Position numbers and translations under genes: made by a program. Below, piece after piece: positions 9,204 to 19,853 of a stretch of DNA of 64,000 bases. A model generated the notes under the pieces. That model searched no databases, was not told where the DNA came from, and saw only the letters and a list, made by a program, of their open reading frames with translations. The DNA comes from Roseiarcus sp963742305. GTDB lineage: Bacteria > Pseudomonadota > Alphaproteobacteria > Rhizobiales > Beijerinckiaceae. How positions within the stretch are numbered: position 1 is the stretch's first letter; each line of letters starts with the position of its first letter. The stretch lies in NCBI GenBank assembly GCA_963742305.1, contig CAVULN010000054.1, positions 70,016-134,015 on the forward strand, written 5' to 3'.

Positions 9204-10118
9204 ATGGATAATTTCCTGCAGCAGCTAATCAACGGGCTCACGCTGGGGTCGATCTACGGACTCATCGCCATCGGGTACACGATGGTCTACGGCATCATCG
9301 GGATGGTCAATTTCGCGCATGGCGACCTTTTCATGCTGTCGGCGTTCATCGCGCTCATCGTCTTCATGATCCTGACCCAGATTCTCCATCTCGGTTCGCT
9401 GCCGATCGCCTTCATCATCGTGATGATCGCGGGCATGGCGCTGACCGGCTTATGGAACTGGGCGATCGAAAGGCTGGCCTACAGGCCGCTGCGCGGCTCC
9501 TTCCGGCTCGCTCCCTTGATCTCCGCCATCGGCATGTCGGTCTTCCTGTCGAACTTCGTCCAGGTCGTCCAAGGACCGCGCAACAAGCCTGCGCCGCAAT
9601 TGCCAAATCATATCTTCCGGCTGACCGGCGGCCACGACGACGTGACGCTGTCGGTTCGCCAGATTCTCATTGTGGTCGTGACCGCCGTGCTGCTGGCGGC
9701 CTTCTGGTACATCGTGCAATACACCTCGCTCGGCCGCGCCCAGCGCGCCTGCGAGCAGGACCAGAAGATGGCGGCCTTGCTCGGCATCGACGTCGACAAG
9801 ACGATTTCGATCACCTTCGTGATCGGCGCGGCGCTCGCGGCGGTCGCGGGCGTCATGTTCGTCATCTACTACGGCGTGGTGACGTTCTCCGACGGCTTCG
9901 TGCCCGGCGTAAAGGCGTTCACCGCGGCCGTTCTCGGCGGCATCGGCTCGCTGCCGGGGGCTGTGCTGGGCGGCCTCCTGATCGGCCTGATCGAGGTGTT
10001 CTGGTCGTCCTATTTCACGACCGACTACAAGGATGTGGCCGCGTTCATGATCCTGGCGATCACCCTCATCTTCATGCCTTCGGGGATTCTCGGCCGGCCG
10101 GAAGTCGAGAAGGTCTGA
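9204..10118 (+). CDS. livH: branched-chain amino-acid ABC transporter permease
   Basis: This 304-residue inner-membrane permease of the LivH family begins MDNFLQQLINGLTLGSIYGL and contains IGYTMVYGIIGMVNFAHGDL, the conserved N-terminal block. About eight hydrophobic segments are visible. The C-terminal segment FTAAVLGGIGSLPGAVLGG matches the LivH coupling and glycine-rich region. It is the first gene of a compact liv operon, with 4 bp to livM. It pairs with LivM to form the channel for branched-chain or related amino acids; the exact ligand is unknown. Confidence 0.93.
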   Translation: MDNFLQQLINGLTLGSIYGLIAIGYTMVYGIIGMVNFAHGDLFMLSAFIALIVFMILTQILHLGSLPIAFIIVMIAGMALTGLWNWAIERLAYRPLRGSFRLAPLISAIGMSVFLSNFVQVVQGPRNKPAPQLPNHIFRLTGGHDDVTLSVRQILIVVVTAVLLAAFWYIVQYTSLGRAQRACEQDQKMAALLGIDVDKTISITFVIGAALAAVAGVMFVIYYGVVTFSDGFVPGVKAFTAAVLGGIGSLPGAVLGGLLIGLIEVFWSSYFTTDYKDVAAFMILAITLIFMPSGILGRPEVEKV

Positions 10119-10122
10119 GACG

Positions 10123-11574
10123 ATGACATCGCCCTCGCAAATCTCGGACATTGCGGCCCCGGCTGAAACCGCGACGCAACTCGTTCCCGCGCTGCGCACC
10201 GCCGCGTCGGCCGGGCTCGTCGCCTTTGGCCTTTCGTTCCCGATCATCAGCTATCAGGCCGTATCGAACATCAATAACCAACTGGTTCTCGTAGGGCGCT
10301 GGCCGCTCTCCTTCGCCATCGCGGCGCTCGTCTTCGCATTCGTGTTCCTGCGCCAGATGGCGCAGGCCGACTGGCGGGTCTGGTTCGATCGCGTAGGCTC
10401 GGCCGCCGTGGGCGGCATGGGCGGCGTGCTGGTGCAGGCGGCGAGGGAGGGCGAGGGCACGGCTCCTCCGTCGGCCGCCCGAGTCGCCTTCAGCCGCTAT
10501 TTCGGTCCGTTCGCGCTCGGCCTCGTCATTCTGTTCCCGCTCATTTCGCTCGGCGTTTTCGGGCCCGCGGGCTCGCTGAAATGGATCAACAACTACGGCG
10601 TCCAGATTCTGATCTACGTGATGCTGGGCTGGGGACTGAACATCGTGGTCGGCCTCGCCGGCCTCCTCGACCTCGGCTACGTCGCCTTTTATGCGGTCGG
10701 CGCCTATTCCTATGCCCTTCTTTCAACCACCTTCAGCCTCTCGTTCTGGGTTTGTCTGCCTTTGGCCGGCGTGCTCGCCGCGATGTGGGGGATCATTCTC
10801 GGTTTTCCGGTCCTCAAACTCAGGGGCGACTATCTGGCGATCGTGACCCTCGCGTTCGGCGAAATCATTCGCATGGTGCTGATCAACTGGGTCGATCTGA
10901 CCAACGGCTACGCGGGCATCTCCGAGATTCCGCATGTGTCGTTCTTCGGCATTCCCTTCACGGACGACGACGACGGGTTCGCGGCGGTCTTCCATCTGCC
11001 CTATCACCCGATCTACCGAACGATCTTTCTGTTCTATCTGATCCTCGCCCTCGCTCTCCTCACCAATTTCGTGACCATCCGTCTCCGGCGCCTGCCGATC
11101 GGGCGGGCCTGGGAAGCGTTGCGCGAGGACGAGATCGCCTGCCGGTCGCTCGGCATCAACACCACCAACACCAAGCTCACCGCTTTCGCGCTCGGCGCGA
11201 TGTTCGGCGGGTTCGCCGGCTCCTTCTTCGCAGTGCGCCAGGGGTTCGTCAGCCCGGAGAGCTTCACCTTCATCGAATCGGCGACCATTCTCGCCATTGT
11301 CGTGCTCGGCGGCATGGGTTCCCAGCTTGGGGTTGCGATCGCCGCTGCGGTGATGATCGGCGTTCCCGAACTGATGCGCGAACTTGAATGGATGAAAGCG
11401 ATCTTCGGCCAGAATTTCGACCCGACCCAGTACCGCATGCTGCTGTTCGGCGCGGCGATGGTCCTCATGATGATCTGGAAGCCGCGCGGGCTCGTATCGA
11501 CTCGCCTGCCCTCGATCTTCCTCAAGACGCGCAAAGCCGTGTCCGGCGATCTCGTCAAAGAGGGACACGGCTGA
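10123..11574 (+). CDS. livM: branched-chain amino-acid ABC transporter permease with N-terminal extension
   Basis: The 483-residue LivM-family permease has its core from about residue 145 (QILIYVMLGWGLNIVVGLAG) through the conserved GDYLAIVTLAFGEIIRM. It ends with a cytoplasmic tail containing KPRGLV. The first 140 residues add extra membrane segments (VAFGLSFPIISYQAV and following) and a Gly/Ala-rich linker, as in long alphaproteobacterial LivM proteins. It lies 4 bp after livH and 1 bp before livG. Confidence 0.93.
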   Translation: MTSPSQISDIAAPAETATQLVPALRTAASAGLVAFGLSFPIISYQAVSNINNQLVLVGRWPLSFAIAALVFAFVFLRQMAQADWRVWFDRVGSAAVGGMGGVLVQAAREGEGTAPPSAARVAFSRYFGPFALGLVILFPLISLGVFGPAGSLKWINNYGVQILIYVMLGWGLNIVVGLAGLLDLGYVAFYAVGAYSYALLSTTFSLSFWVCLPLAGVLAAMWGIILGFPVLKLRGDYLAIVTLAFGEIIRMVLINWVDLTNGYAGISEIPHVSFFGIPFTDDDDGFAAVFHLPYHPIYRTIFLFYLILALALLTNFVTIRLRRLPIGRAWEALREDEIACRSLGINTTNTKLTAFALGAMFGGFAGSFFAVRQGFVSPESFTFIESATILAIVVLGGMGSQLGVAIAAAVMIGVPELMRELEWMKAIFGQNFDPTQYRMLLFGAAMVLMMIWKPRGLVSTRLPSIFLKTRKAVSGDLVKEGHG

Positions 11575-11575
11575 G

Positions 11576-12483
<908 letters not shown>

Positions 12484-12487
<4 letters not shown>

Positions 12488-13224
12488 GCGTCGCCGCGGC
12501 TCCGCTCACGCCGCTCCTGCAATTGCGCGGCATCGAGACCTTCTACGGCAAGATCCAGGCGCTCCGGGGCGTCGACATCGACGTCAACCAGGGCGAGATC
12601 GTCACCCTGATCGGAGCGAACGGCGCCGGCAAGTCGACGACGATGATGACCATCTTCGGCGCGCCTCGCGCGCGGCGCGGTCGGATCACCTTCGACGGCC
12701 GCGACATCACCAACTTGCCGACCCACATGATCTCGCGACTCCAGATCGCCCAGTCCCCTGAGGGGCGGCGCATCTTTCCCCGGATGACCGTGTTCGAGAA
12801 CCTGCAGATGGGCGCCTCGATCAACAATTTCGCCCATTTCGACGAGGACCTGAAGCGCGTCTTCGCGCTCTTTCCCCGTCTCAAGGAGCGCGCGCCGCAA
12901 CGTGGCGGAACCCTGTCGGGCGGGGAACAGCAGATGCTGGCGATCGGGCGGGCGCTGATGAGCCGGCCCCGATTGCTGCTGCTGGACGAGCCTTCGCTTG
13001 GCCTTGCCCCGCTCGTGGTGAAACAGATCTTTGAAGTAATCGCGGAACTCAATGCGCGAGAAGGCCTCACCGTTTTCCTGGTCGAGCAAAACGCCTTTCA
13101 TGCGCTCAAACTCGCCCACCGAGGCTACGTGATGGTCAATGGCGCGATCACGATGCAAGGCGGGGGGGCCGAACTCCTGGCGCGCCCCGAGGTTCGGGCG
13201 GCCTATCTCGAGGGGGGCCATTGA
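12484..13224 (+). CDS. livF: branched-chain amino-acid ABC transporter ATP-binding protein
   Basis: This 246-residue ATPase shows Walker A GANGAGKST (near residue 45), signature LSGGEQQMLAIGRALM and Walker B LLLLDEPSLGLAP, with the LivF-typical QSPEGRRIFPRMTVFENL. The start ATG overlaps the livG stop as ATGA. Its stop overlaps the next start, so the genes are translationally coupled. Heterodimer partner of LivG. Confidence 0.94.
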
Positions 13225-13580
13225 TGGGCGGGATCCTGTGGGCGGACTCGCCCTACGGAGTGTTGACGTTCGTCCTCATCACGCTTGTCCTCGGGGGGGC
13301 AGGCGCGTGGGCGACCGGAAGAGCGATCGCCAAGACCTGGCGGCCGCCAGCGATGCTCGCCCCCTATATGCTCTTTCTCACCGCCGGCGTCCGCTTCCTC
13401 CACTACGCGCTCTATCAGGAGCCCCTCCTGTCGCCTTCCCTCTTTATCGTCGCCTACATCTGGACGATGGCGATCGCCGCGCTCGGCTATCGCGCCATGC
13501 GGGCGACCCAGATGGCGACCCAATATTCCTGGGCCTATGAACGCTCGGGGCTGAGCGCGCGCCCGAAGGGGGCGGGCTAA
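13224..13580 (+). CDS. small membrane protein associated with liv operons (DUF6867-like)
   Basis: The roughly 118-residue protein has three hydrophobic segments: about residues 10-30 (YGVLTFVLITLVLGGAGAWA), 42-60 and 70-88. A conserved-looking C-terminus reads RAMRATQMATQYSWAYERSG. The ATG at 13224 overlaps the livF stop by one base. Small proteins of this type recur directly after livF in Hyphomicrobiales and are usually given a domain-of-unknown-function label. A role in assembly or regulation of the permease complex is only an inference from position. Confidence 0.7.
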   Translation: MGGILWADSPYGVLTFVLITLVLGGAGAWATGRAIAKTWRPPAMLAPYMLFLTAGVRFLHYALYQEPLLSPSLFIVAYIWTMAIAALGYRAMRATQMATQYSWAYERSGLSARPKGAG

Positions 13581-13730
13581 GCGCCGGCCGGCAAGCAGAG
13601 AGGACCCCTACCTTTTTTTAAGGTGACTCTTGACCAAAAAAAGACAAAGGATCGACGCTCAAGGTGGAATTTTATTTCCGCCACGGGCGTCAGGGAGGGC
13701 CGGGCGCCCGCAACTTATGGGAGTAGCTGA

Positions 13731-14852
13731 ATGACTAAATACTGGTTGTCCGGGGTGGCGCTTGTCGCGGCCCTGGCGTTCTCGGGCGCGGCCAGCGCCC
13801 AGATCAAGATGGGCGTCGCCGGCCCGATCACCGGGCCCAACGCCGCTTTCGGCGCCCAGCTTGTGCAGGGCACGCAACAAGCGGTCGATGACATCAACAA
13901 GGCCGGCGGCATCCTCGGACAGAAGATCACCCTCGAGCAGGGCGACGACGTGTCCGATCCCAAACAGGGGGTGTCCGTCGCCAACAAGTTCGTCGGCGAC
14001 GGCGTCAAGTTCGTCATCGGCCACTTCAATTCAGGCGTGACGATTCCGGCTTCCGACGTCTACAAGGAGAACGGCATCCTGATGATCACGCCTTCGGCCA
14101 CCAACCCGAAGGTCACCGAACGCGGCTACTGGGACACCTTCCGCACTTGCGGGCGCGACGACCAGCAGGGCATGCTGTGGGCGGAGCTCGCGCGCGACAA
14201 GCTCAAGGGCAAGAAGATCGCCATCGTGCACGACAAGACGACCTATGGGAAAGGCCTCGCCGACGCGGCGCGCGACAACATGCACAAGTTCGGCGTCAAG
14301 GAGGTGCTCTACGAAGGCGTCAACACCGGCGAGAAGGACTATTCGGCGATCGTCTCCAAGATCAAGGAGTCCGGCGCCGACTACGTCATGTGGGGCGGCC
14401 TGCAGACCGAGGGCGGGTTGATCGTCCGCCAGATGCGCGACCAGGGCATGAAGACCGTGATGATCTCGGGCGACGGCATCACCAGCGACGAGTTCTCGCA
14501 GATCGGCGGCCCGGGCGTCGAAGGCACGCTGATGTCCTTCGGCCCGGATCCGCGCAAGAACGCGGCGGCCAAGGAGGTCGTCGCCGAGTTCAAGGCGAAG
14601 AACTTCGATCCGGAAGCCTACACGCTCTATTCTTACGCTGCGGTCCAGATCATCAAGCAGGCGGCGGAGAAGGCGAAGTCACTCGACCCGAAGAAGGTCG
14701 CCGAGGCGATGCATTCCGGCATGACCTTCAACACCGTGATCGGTCCGATCGCGTACGACAAGAAGGGCGACCGCACCACCGTCGATTACGTCTGGTACGT
14801 CTGGAAGAAGGGCCCGGACGGCAAAATCTCCTACGAGCAGATCGGTTCCTGA
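13731..14852 (+). CDS. livK: branched-chain amino-acid ABC transporter substrate-binding protein
   Basis: This 373-residue periplasmic binding protein has an N-terminal signal peptide, MTKYWLSGVALVAALAFSGA, with likely cleavage after ASA (residue 23). The mature part starts IKMGVAGPITGPNAAFGAQL, the type I periplasmic-binding fold opening of LivJ/LivK proteins. GGAG upstream gives a good ribosome site. It follows the small membrane gene after 150 bp that contain a small stem-loop (GGTGGAA with TTCCGCC), so it may have its own promoter or differential expression. It ends before an intrinsic terminator. Confidence 0.94.
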   Translation: MTKYWLSGVALVAALAFSGAASAQIKMGVAGPITGPNAAFGAQLVQGTQQAVDDINKAGGILGQKITLEQGDDVSDPKQGVSVANKFVGDGVKFVIGHFNSGVTIPASDVYKENGILMITPSATNPKVTERGYWDTFRTCGRDDQQGMLWAELARDKLKGKKIAIVHDKTTYGKGLADAARDNMHKFGVKEVLYEGVNTGEKDYSAIVSKIKESGADYVMWGGLQTEGGLIVRQMRDQGMKTVMISGDGITSDEFSQIGGPGVEGTLMSFGPDPRKNAAAKEVVAEFKAKNFDPEAYTLYSYAAVQIIKQAAEKAKSLDPKKVAEAMHSGMTFNTVIGPIAYDKKGDRTTVDYVWYVWKKGPDGKISYEQIGS

Positions 14853-14916
14853 CCTGCCAAACCGCGGTGGCGCGTATCGCGCGCCCTGCGGCTTCTGCAA
14901 ATCGCAGACGAATGGG

Positions 14917-14946
14917 AAACCCGCCGTCCTCGGCGGGTTTCTTTTT
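14917..14946 (+). terminator. intrinsic terminator of the liv operon
   Basis: AAACCCGCC (14917-14925) pairs perfectly with GGCGGGTTT (14932-14940) around the loop GTCCTC. CTTTTTG follows. It lies 65 bases after the livK stop and just before the 3' end of the convergent CcdA-like gene. Confidence 0.9.
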
Positions 14947-14951
14947 GCTCC

Positions 14952-15680
14952 TCACCCGATCTGGCCGAACTGCGGAAAGGTTTCGATCAGCCACAGCGAA
15001 ACGCTCTGGAAACCGCCGGTCAGGAAAGCGACGCCGGTCGCCACAAGAAGGACGCCGACAGCCTTCTCGATCCGTCCGAACTGCTTGCGCAGGTGGCGCG
15101 AGGCGCGCATGAACGGCCCGATCGCAGCGGCGGCGAGGATGAAGGGCAGGCCCAGCCCCAGGCTGTAGACGGCGAGCAGGGCCGCGCCGCTCCCGACCGT
15201 ATCCCTGCTGCCGGCGACGGCGAGAATTGTGGCCAGGATCGGGCCAATGCAAGGGGTCCAGCCGAGCGCGAAGGCGAAGCCCATCGGATAGGCGCTCCAC
15301 AGGCCAGCGGGCTTCTCGAACTCCAGGCGCTTCTCGCTGAGCATCGCGCCGATGCGGAATACGCCAAGGAAATGCAGCCCCATCAGGATGACGCCAATTC
15401 CGGCCGCGATCGACAGCGCGTGGCTCCACTGCCTCAAAAGCGCTCCCAGCGCCGACGCCGTCGCGCCCAGGCCGACAAAGACGGTCGAGAAGCCCGCCAC
15501 GAATAGGAGGGCGGTGACAAGAATATCGCGCTTCGCCTTCGCTTCGCTCTCCTCGACCAGCGCTTCGACGCTCGCGCCCGCGAGATAGCAAAGATAGGGC
15601 GCTGCCAGCGGCAGCACACAGGGTGAAACGAAAGAGATGAGGCCCGCGCCGAAGGCGGCGGGAAAGGAGACGTCGGCCAT
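14952..15680 (-). CDS. ccdA: CcdA-like cytochrome c biogenesis / thiol-disulfide membrane transporter
   Basis: This 242-residue polytopic protein of the DsbD/CcdA transmembrane family carries both redox-active cysteine motifs: SPCVLPL (Cys21, first helix) and TPCIGP (near residue 145). Six hydrophobic segments are visible. It moves reducing equivalents from cytoplasmic thioredoxin to the periplasm for c-type cytochrome maturation or other thiol-dependent steps. The ATG at 15680 (MADVSFPAAF) is preferred to one 36 bases upstream because the first helix follows directly. It stands alone, convergent with liv and divergent from the UbiH-family gene. Confidence 0.88.
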   Translation of the reverse strand: MADVSFPAAFGAGLISFVSPCVLPLAAPYLCYLAGASVEALVEESEAKAKRDILVTALLFVAGFSTVFVGLGATASALGALLRQWSHALSIAAGIGVILMGLHFLGVFRIGAMLSEKRLEFEKPAGLWSAYPMGFAFALGWTPCIGPILATILAVAGSRDTVGSGAALLAVYSLGLGLPFILAAAAIGPFMRASRHLRKQFGRIEKAVGVLLVATGVAFLTGGFQSVSLWLIETFPQFGQIG

Positions 15681-15951
15681 GGGGTGACAGATGGAGCTTT
15701 GGCGCCGGCGCGTCAAACGTCCAGAGCGCCGCTCGCGAAAAAGCCGCCGGTTTGTCGGGAAAAAGGAGCGCGAAATCAGGGAATCTGGAATGGCAGCAGG
15801 CCTTAGGCAGGCTCCGACCGGTCGGCCGGTCAGAAATGGCGCCGCATCCCCTTGAAAAGATGGAGTCCGGAGTCGAAAATGGCGCCCGGGCCCAAGAGCG
15901 GATATGTGGACCCGTCATCAGTCGACACCGGCCCGCAGGAAGCTTGCCGCC

Positions 15952-17178
15952 ATGGCCGAACCCGTTTCCCTCTTCGACATCGTCGTCGCCGGCGCCGGCC
16001 CGTCCGGACTGGCGCTTGCGGCAGCGATCAAGCAGGCGATGCGGCAAGGAGTCTCCATCGCCGTCGTCGATCCGGCGCCGCCGCCCGCAGCGAGCGCGCC
16101 TCCGCTGCGTACTGTCGCTATCGCGGAAGGGCCACGTCGCCTGCTCGAACAGGTTGGCGCCTGGTCGGCGGTCGGGCCGAAGGCGCAAGCGATCCTTTCG
16201 ATGGCGATCATGGACGGCGACGTGGGCGACGCGGTGCGCTTGTCCCATCTCAATTTTAAGGCGAAAGAGCGCACGCCGCTTGCCCATATGGCGTTCAACG
16301 ACGATGTCGTGGCCGCGCTCTCGGAGCGCTGCGATAAACTCGGGGTCCAACGCTTCACGGCCTCTGTCGCGCGTTGGGTCCAAGGCAAGCGGGTCGCCGA
16401 AATCGGGCTGTCCGACGGGCGGACTTTATGCGCGCGTCTCGCGGTCGCCGCCGACGGCGCGCGCTCGAAGCTGAGGACGCTCGCAGATATCGCGACCGTC
16501 GGCTGGGATTATGACCAGACCGGCATCGTCGCGACGGTCGAGCATGAGCACGACCACGAAGGCCGCGCGGAGCAGCATTTCTTAGCCGCCGGGCCATTCG
16601 CGATCCTGCCGCTTCCGGGCCGCCGGTCGAGCATCGTCTGGAACGAGCGCCGCGCCGACGCCCGTGCGCTGCTCGCCCTCGACCCCGAGGATCTGAGCCG
16701 TCAGCTTGAATATCGCTTCACCCGGACACTGGGCGGGATCAGCCTGGCCTCCCGGGCCGAGGCCTTTCCGTTCCGGTTCCAGATCGCCCGCCGCTTCGTC
16801 GCCGGCCGGCTTGCGCTCGTCGGCGACGCGGCCCATGTCGTGCATCCCGTGGCCGGGCAGGGTTTGAACCTGGGCTTGCGCGACGTCGCGGCGCTCGCGG
16901 AGGCGATCGTCGGCGAGATGCGGCTCGGCCTTGACCCAGGCGCTCCAAGGCCGCTCGCCGCCTTTGAGCGCAGGCGCCGGTTCGACATCGCGGCGAACGG
17001 TCTCGGCCTCGACGCGCTCAATCGCCTGTTCTCCAACGATCTCGCCCCGCTGCGCTTCATGCGCGATCTCGGGCTTCGCCTTGTCGATCGCGCGCCCATG
17101 CTCAAGGACATGCTGATCGCGGAAGCCGGCGGCGCGGACGGCGGCGCGCCGAAGCTGCTCAGGGGTCTTGCGCTATGA
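15952..17178 (+). CDS. UbiH/UbiF/COQ6-family FAD-dependent monooxygenase
   Basis: This 408-residue class A flavoprotein hydroxylase has the Rossmann motif GAGPSG at residues 14-19. The second FAD motif GDAAHVVHPVAGQGLNLG (near residue 290) is characteristic of the ubiquinone-ring hydroxylases. A DGARSKLR segment around residue 165 matches the middle DG motif. It probably hydroxylates a ubiquinone precursor, but which ring position cannot be told from sequence alone. The internal ATG at 15952 gives the family-standard N-terminus MAEPVSLFDIVVAGAGPSG. It overlaps the next gene as ATGA. Confidence 0.86.
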   Translation: MAEPVSLFDIVVAGAGPSGLALAAAIKQAMRQGVSIAVVDPAPPPAASAPPLRTVAIAEGPRRLLEQVGAWSAVGPKAQAILSMAIMDGDVGDAVRLSHLNFKAKERTPLAHMAFNDDVVAALSERCDKLGVQRFTASVARWVQGKRVAEIGLSDGRTLCARLAVAADGARSKLRTLADIATVGWDYDQTGIVATVEHEHDHEGRAEQHFLAAGPFAILPLPGRRSSIVWNERRADARALLALDPEDLSRQLEYRFTRTLGGISLASRAEAFPFRFQIARRFVAGRLALVGDAAHVVHPVAGQGLNLGLRDVAALAEAIVGEMRLGLDPGAPRPLAAFERRRRFDIAANGLGLDALNRLFSNDLAPLRFMRDLGLRLVDRAPMLKDMLIAEAGGADGGAPKLLRGLAL

Positions 17179-18321
17179 GCGAGCCGCGGCCCTTGAGCCG
17201 GCGCACCCTTGCCGCTCAGGCGTTGGGGACCATCGACGAGCGCACCCGCGCTATCGTCCCGCCGATCCATGTCGCCTCGACCTTCGAGCGCGACGCCGAC
17301 AATCTCTATCGCAGCGGGAACGTGTACGGCCGGCCCGATAACGACACCGTGCGCGAGGCGGAGGCCGTGATCGGCGCGCTCGAAGGCGCGGCGGCGACGC
17401 TCGTCTTCGGCTCGGGCATGTCGGCGGCGATCGCGCTCTTTCTGAGTCTCGGACCCCGCGCACATGTGGTTGCCCCGAAGAACATGTATTGGGCCTTGCG
17501 CGCATGGCTCTCTGGCGAAGCGCCGGCGTTCGGACTGAGCGTCGATTTCGTCGACGCCGAGGATTTGCGGGCGCTCACGCGAGCGGTGAAGGCGGGCGTG
17601 ACGAAGCTCGTCTGGCTCGAGACGCCGAGCAATCCGCTGTGGGGCGTGAGCGACATCGAGGGCGCGGGCCGCGCGGCTCATGCGGCGGGCGCGCTTCTCG
17701 CCGTCGAATTCGACCTGCGCGACGCCCGTTTTCACACAGCCGATCGCCCTCGGCGCCGACGTAGTGATGCACTCGGCGACCAAATATCTGAACGGGCATT
17801 CCGACCTCATAGCGGGAGGCCTCTGCTTCGCGCAGGACGACGCTCTCTGCGCGCGAACCCGAACGATCCGCCGGTCGCATGGAATGATCCTGCATCCCTT
17901 CGAGGCGTTCCTCCTGATCCGGGGCTTGCGAACCCTCGACTTGCGCGTCAGGGCGGCTGCGGCGAACGCGATGGAATTGGCCAATCGCCTTTCAAACCAT
18001 GCGTCCGTCGCCTTCGTGCTCTATCCGGGATTGCCTCATCACCCGGGACGTGAGATCGCGCGCCGCCAGATGAAGGGCGGTTTCGGGGGGATGCTGTCGA
18101 TCCGCGTCCGAGGCGGCGAAGAGGCTGCAATCGCGACCGCGACCCGGGTGCGCTTGTGGAAGCGGGCGACCTCGCTCGGCGGGGTCGAATCACTCATTGA
18201 ACATCGCTCGTCGATCGAAGGCGCGAACTCGCCATGCCCGCCCGATCTCCTGCGGCTGTCGGCCGGAATCGAAGACGTCGAAGACCTGTGGCGGGATATC
18301 GACGAGGCGCTGACGGGGTAG
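17175..18321 (+). CDS. cystathionine beta-lyase/gamma-synthase family PLP enzyme, one frameshift
   Basis: This PLP-dependent trans-sulfuration enzyme (Cys/Met metabolism family) starts MSEPRPLSRRTLAAQALG in one frame and reaches GALLAVEF at about 17712. The reading then continues in the next frame as DSTCATPVFTQPIALGADVV. The PLP-lysine motif HSATKYLNGHSD follows near residue 200, and the frame runs to the stop at 18321. Removing one base near 17712-17718 gives 381 residues, the normal length. It probably makes or cleaves cystathionine in methionine metabolism; lyase and synthase cannot be separated here. The start overlaps the UbiH-family stop as ATGA. The break is probably an indel error. 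Confidence 0.85.
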
Positions 18322-18553
18322 CTGGGGACGCCCCCGCGCCGCCACACAATGGTCGAACAAACGCCTCCCCTTGTTCAAGATCCATTCAGTTCGGGAGTGG
18401 CCTTGTTGACGCGCTCCCACAAGCGGGAGGATTCGCGACCGCAATGAGCCCGGACGGCGATGAGACTCTCCACGGCGTTGGCGGCGCACTCTTGACGGCC
18501 TTGCGCGTCGTGCGGCACGCCGCGCTCTTGCGGCAATCGGGAAAGGATTTTCC

Positions 18554-19771
18554 ATGCGTCACCTACGGAACGCATTGGCGGCGGCGCCGCTTCTCCTCGG
18601 GACGTGCGCGCCAATCGCGCTCGTCACGCCGACCTTCGCTCAGACCTGCGCCTGCCCGCCCGAGGGCGCCGCCGCCGCGGGCGGCTACCTCATTCAGGCC
18701 GATGAGCCGCCGCCGCCCTTGCCGGAGTACGACCAGCCGCCGATTCCCGCGCCCGGCTATTATTGGACGCCGGGCTATTGGGCGTGGAACAACTACGATT
18801 ATTACTGGGTCCCCGGCGCCTGGGTCGAACCGCCGCAACCGGGATTGCTGTGGACCCCGGGCTACTGGGCCTTTGTCGGCGGCGTCTACGCCTTCCGGCC
18901 CGGCTATTGGGGCGAGCGCGTCGGATTCTACGGCGGGATCGACTATGGGTTCGGCTATGCCGGCGCCGGGTATCAGGGCGGCCGGTGGGACAACGGACGC
19001 TTCTTTTACAACACGACGGTGAATAACACCGCCGGCGCCCACGTGACCAACGTCTACAACCAGCCGATCGTCCGCAACGCCACCATCAACCGCGCGAGCT
19101 TCAACGGCGGCGCGGGCGGCGTGATCGCGAAACCGACCAGTGAAGACATGCTGGCCGCGAAGGAGCCGCGCGTCCGACCGACCCGGCTCCAGGTCGATCA
19201 GGCGCGCGGGGCGGGCATGAGACGCGAGCAGTTCGAGTCCGCCAACCGGGGCAAGCCTGCGATCGCCGCGACCGAGCGGCCGGGCGAGTTCAAGGGCAGG
19301 GGCGTGATCCCTGCCAGGGCCGCGGGAAAGGCCGCCTTGGCGGCGCCGGCAGCGCCAGCGCCCGCTCCGGCCGGAAACGTTCTGCCCGAGACTCGGGAAA
19401 AGGCGCCGGCGGTCGAAAAACTGGCCAAGCCGGAGGCGGCGCCCGGCGCGCCCAAGATCGAGGGAAAGCCGCCCGCGGCCGAGAAACTCGCCAAGCCCGA
19501 GGCGAAACCGGCGCCGGCGGAGAAGCTGGTCAGGCCCGCGCCCGCGGCAGGCACGTCGAAGATCGAGGAGCGGCGCCCGGCCATGGAGAGGCCGGGCCGG
19601 CTCGAAGCGCCGAACGGCGCACAGAGGGCGCTCGAGCATCCGCCTGCTCAGCTTGCGCGCCCGCCCGCTCAACTCGCCCGCCCGCCGATTCAGGCCGAGC
19701 GCAGACCGGCGCAGCCGACGCGCAGGCCGGAAGCGTGCGGACGGCCGGGAATGCCTCCCTGCCCCAGGTGA
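18554..19771 (+). CDS. secreted YXWGXW-repeat protein with Pro/Ala/Lys-rich tail
   Basis: The 405-residue exported protein has a signal peptide (MRHLRNALAAAPLLLGTCAP, cleavage near FAQ|T). It is followed by aromatic repeats such as YYWTPGYWAW, YYWVPGAWVE, LLWTPGYWAF and YAFRPGYWGE (residues about 72-130), the YXWGXW/BcpO-type motif. The second half is a low-complexity Ala/Pro/Lys region with three related EKLAKPEA-type units and a basic Arg/Pro C-terminus. The molecular role of this family is unknown; envelope location is inferred. It is monocistronic, followed by a strong stem-loop. Confidence 0.8.
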   Translation: MRHLRNALAAAPLLLGTCAPIALVTPTFAQTCACPPEGAAAAGGYLIQADEPPPPLPEYDQPPIPAPGYYWTPGYWAWNNYDYYWVPGAWVEPPQPGLLWTPGYWAFVGGVYAFRPGYWGERVGFYGGIDYGFGYAGAGYQGGRWDNGRFFYNTTVNNTAGAHVTNVYNQPIVRNATINRASFNGGAGGVIAKPTSEDMLAAKEPRVRPTRLQVDQARGAGMRREQFESANRGKPAIAATERPGEFKGRGVIPARAAGKAALAAPAAPAPAPAGNVLPETREKAPAVEKLAKPEAAPGAPKIEGKPPAAEKLAKPEAKPAPAEKLVRPAPAAGTSKIEERRPAMERPGRLEAPNGAQRALEHPPAQLARPPAQLARPPIQAERRPAQPTRRPEACGRPGMPPCPR

Positions 19772-19779
19772 ACGCTGCC

Positions 19780-19804
19780 GGAGGAGGAGGCGCTCTCCTC
19801 CTCC
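19780..19804 (+). terminator. GC-rich stem-loop after the YXWGXW gene
   Basis: GGAGGAGGAG (19780-19789) pairs perfectly with CTCCTCCTCC (19795-19804) around GCGCT, starting 9 bases after the stop codon. No T-run follows, so it may act as a transcript-end stabiliser rather than a full intrinsic terminator. Confidence 0.5.
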
Positions 19805-19853
19805 GTAACGACCCGATTTCAGCCGCGCGGCGAATCCGGCTAAACCGGACACG

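Noticed and set aside
15814..15825. CCGACCGGTCGG palindrome upstream of the UbiH-family gene
   Set aside because: Short GC-only palindromes are frequent in this composition and nothing else supports a regulatory role.
14728..16383. 551-codon minus-strand open frame spanning livK end, ccdA and the UbiH-family gene
   Set aside because: It crosses three real genes and an intrinsic terminator; no recognisable domain.
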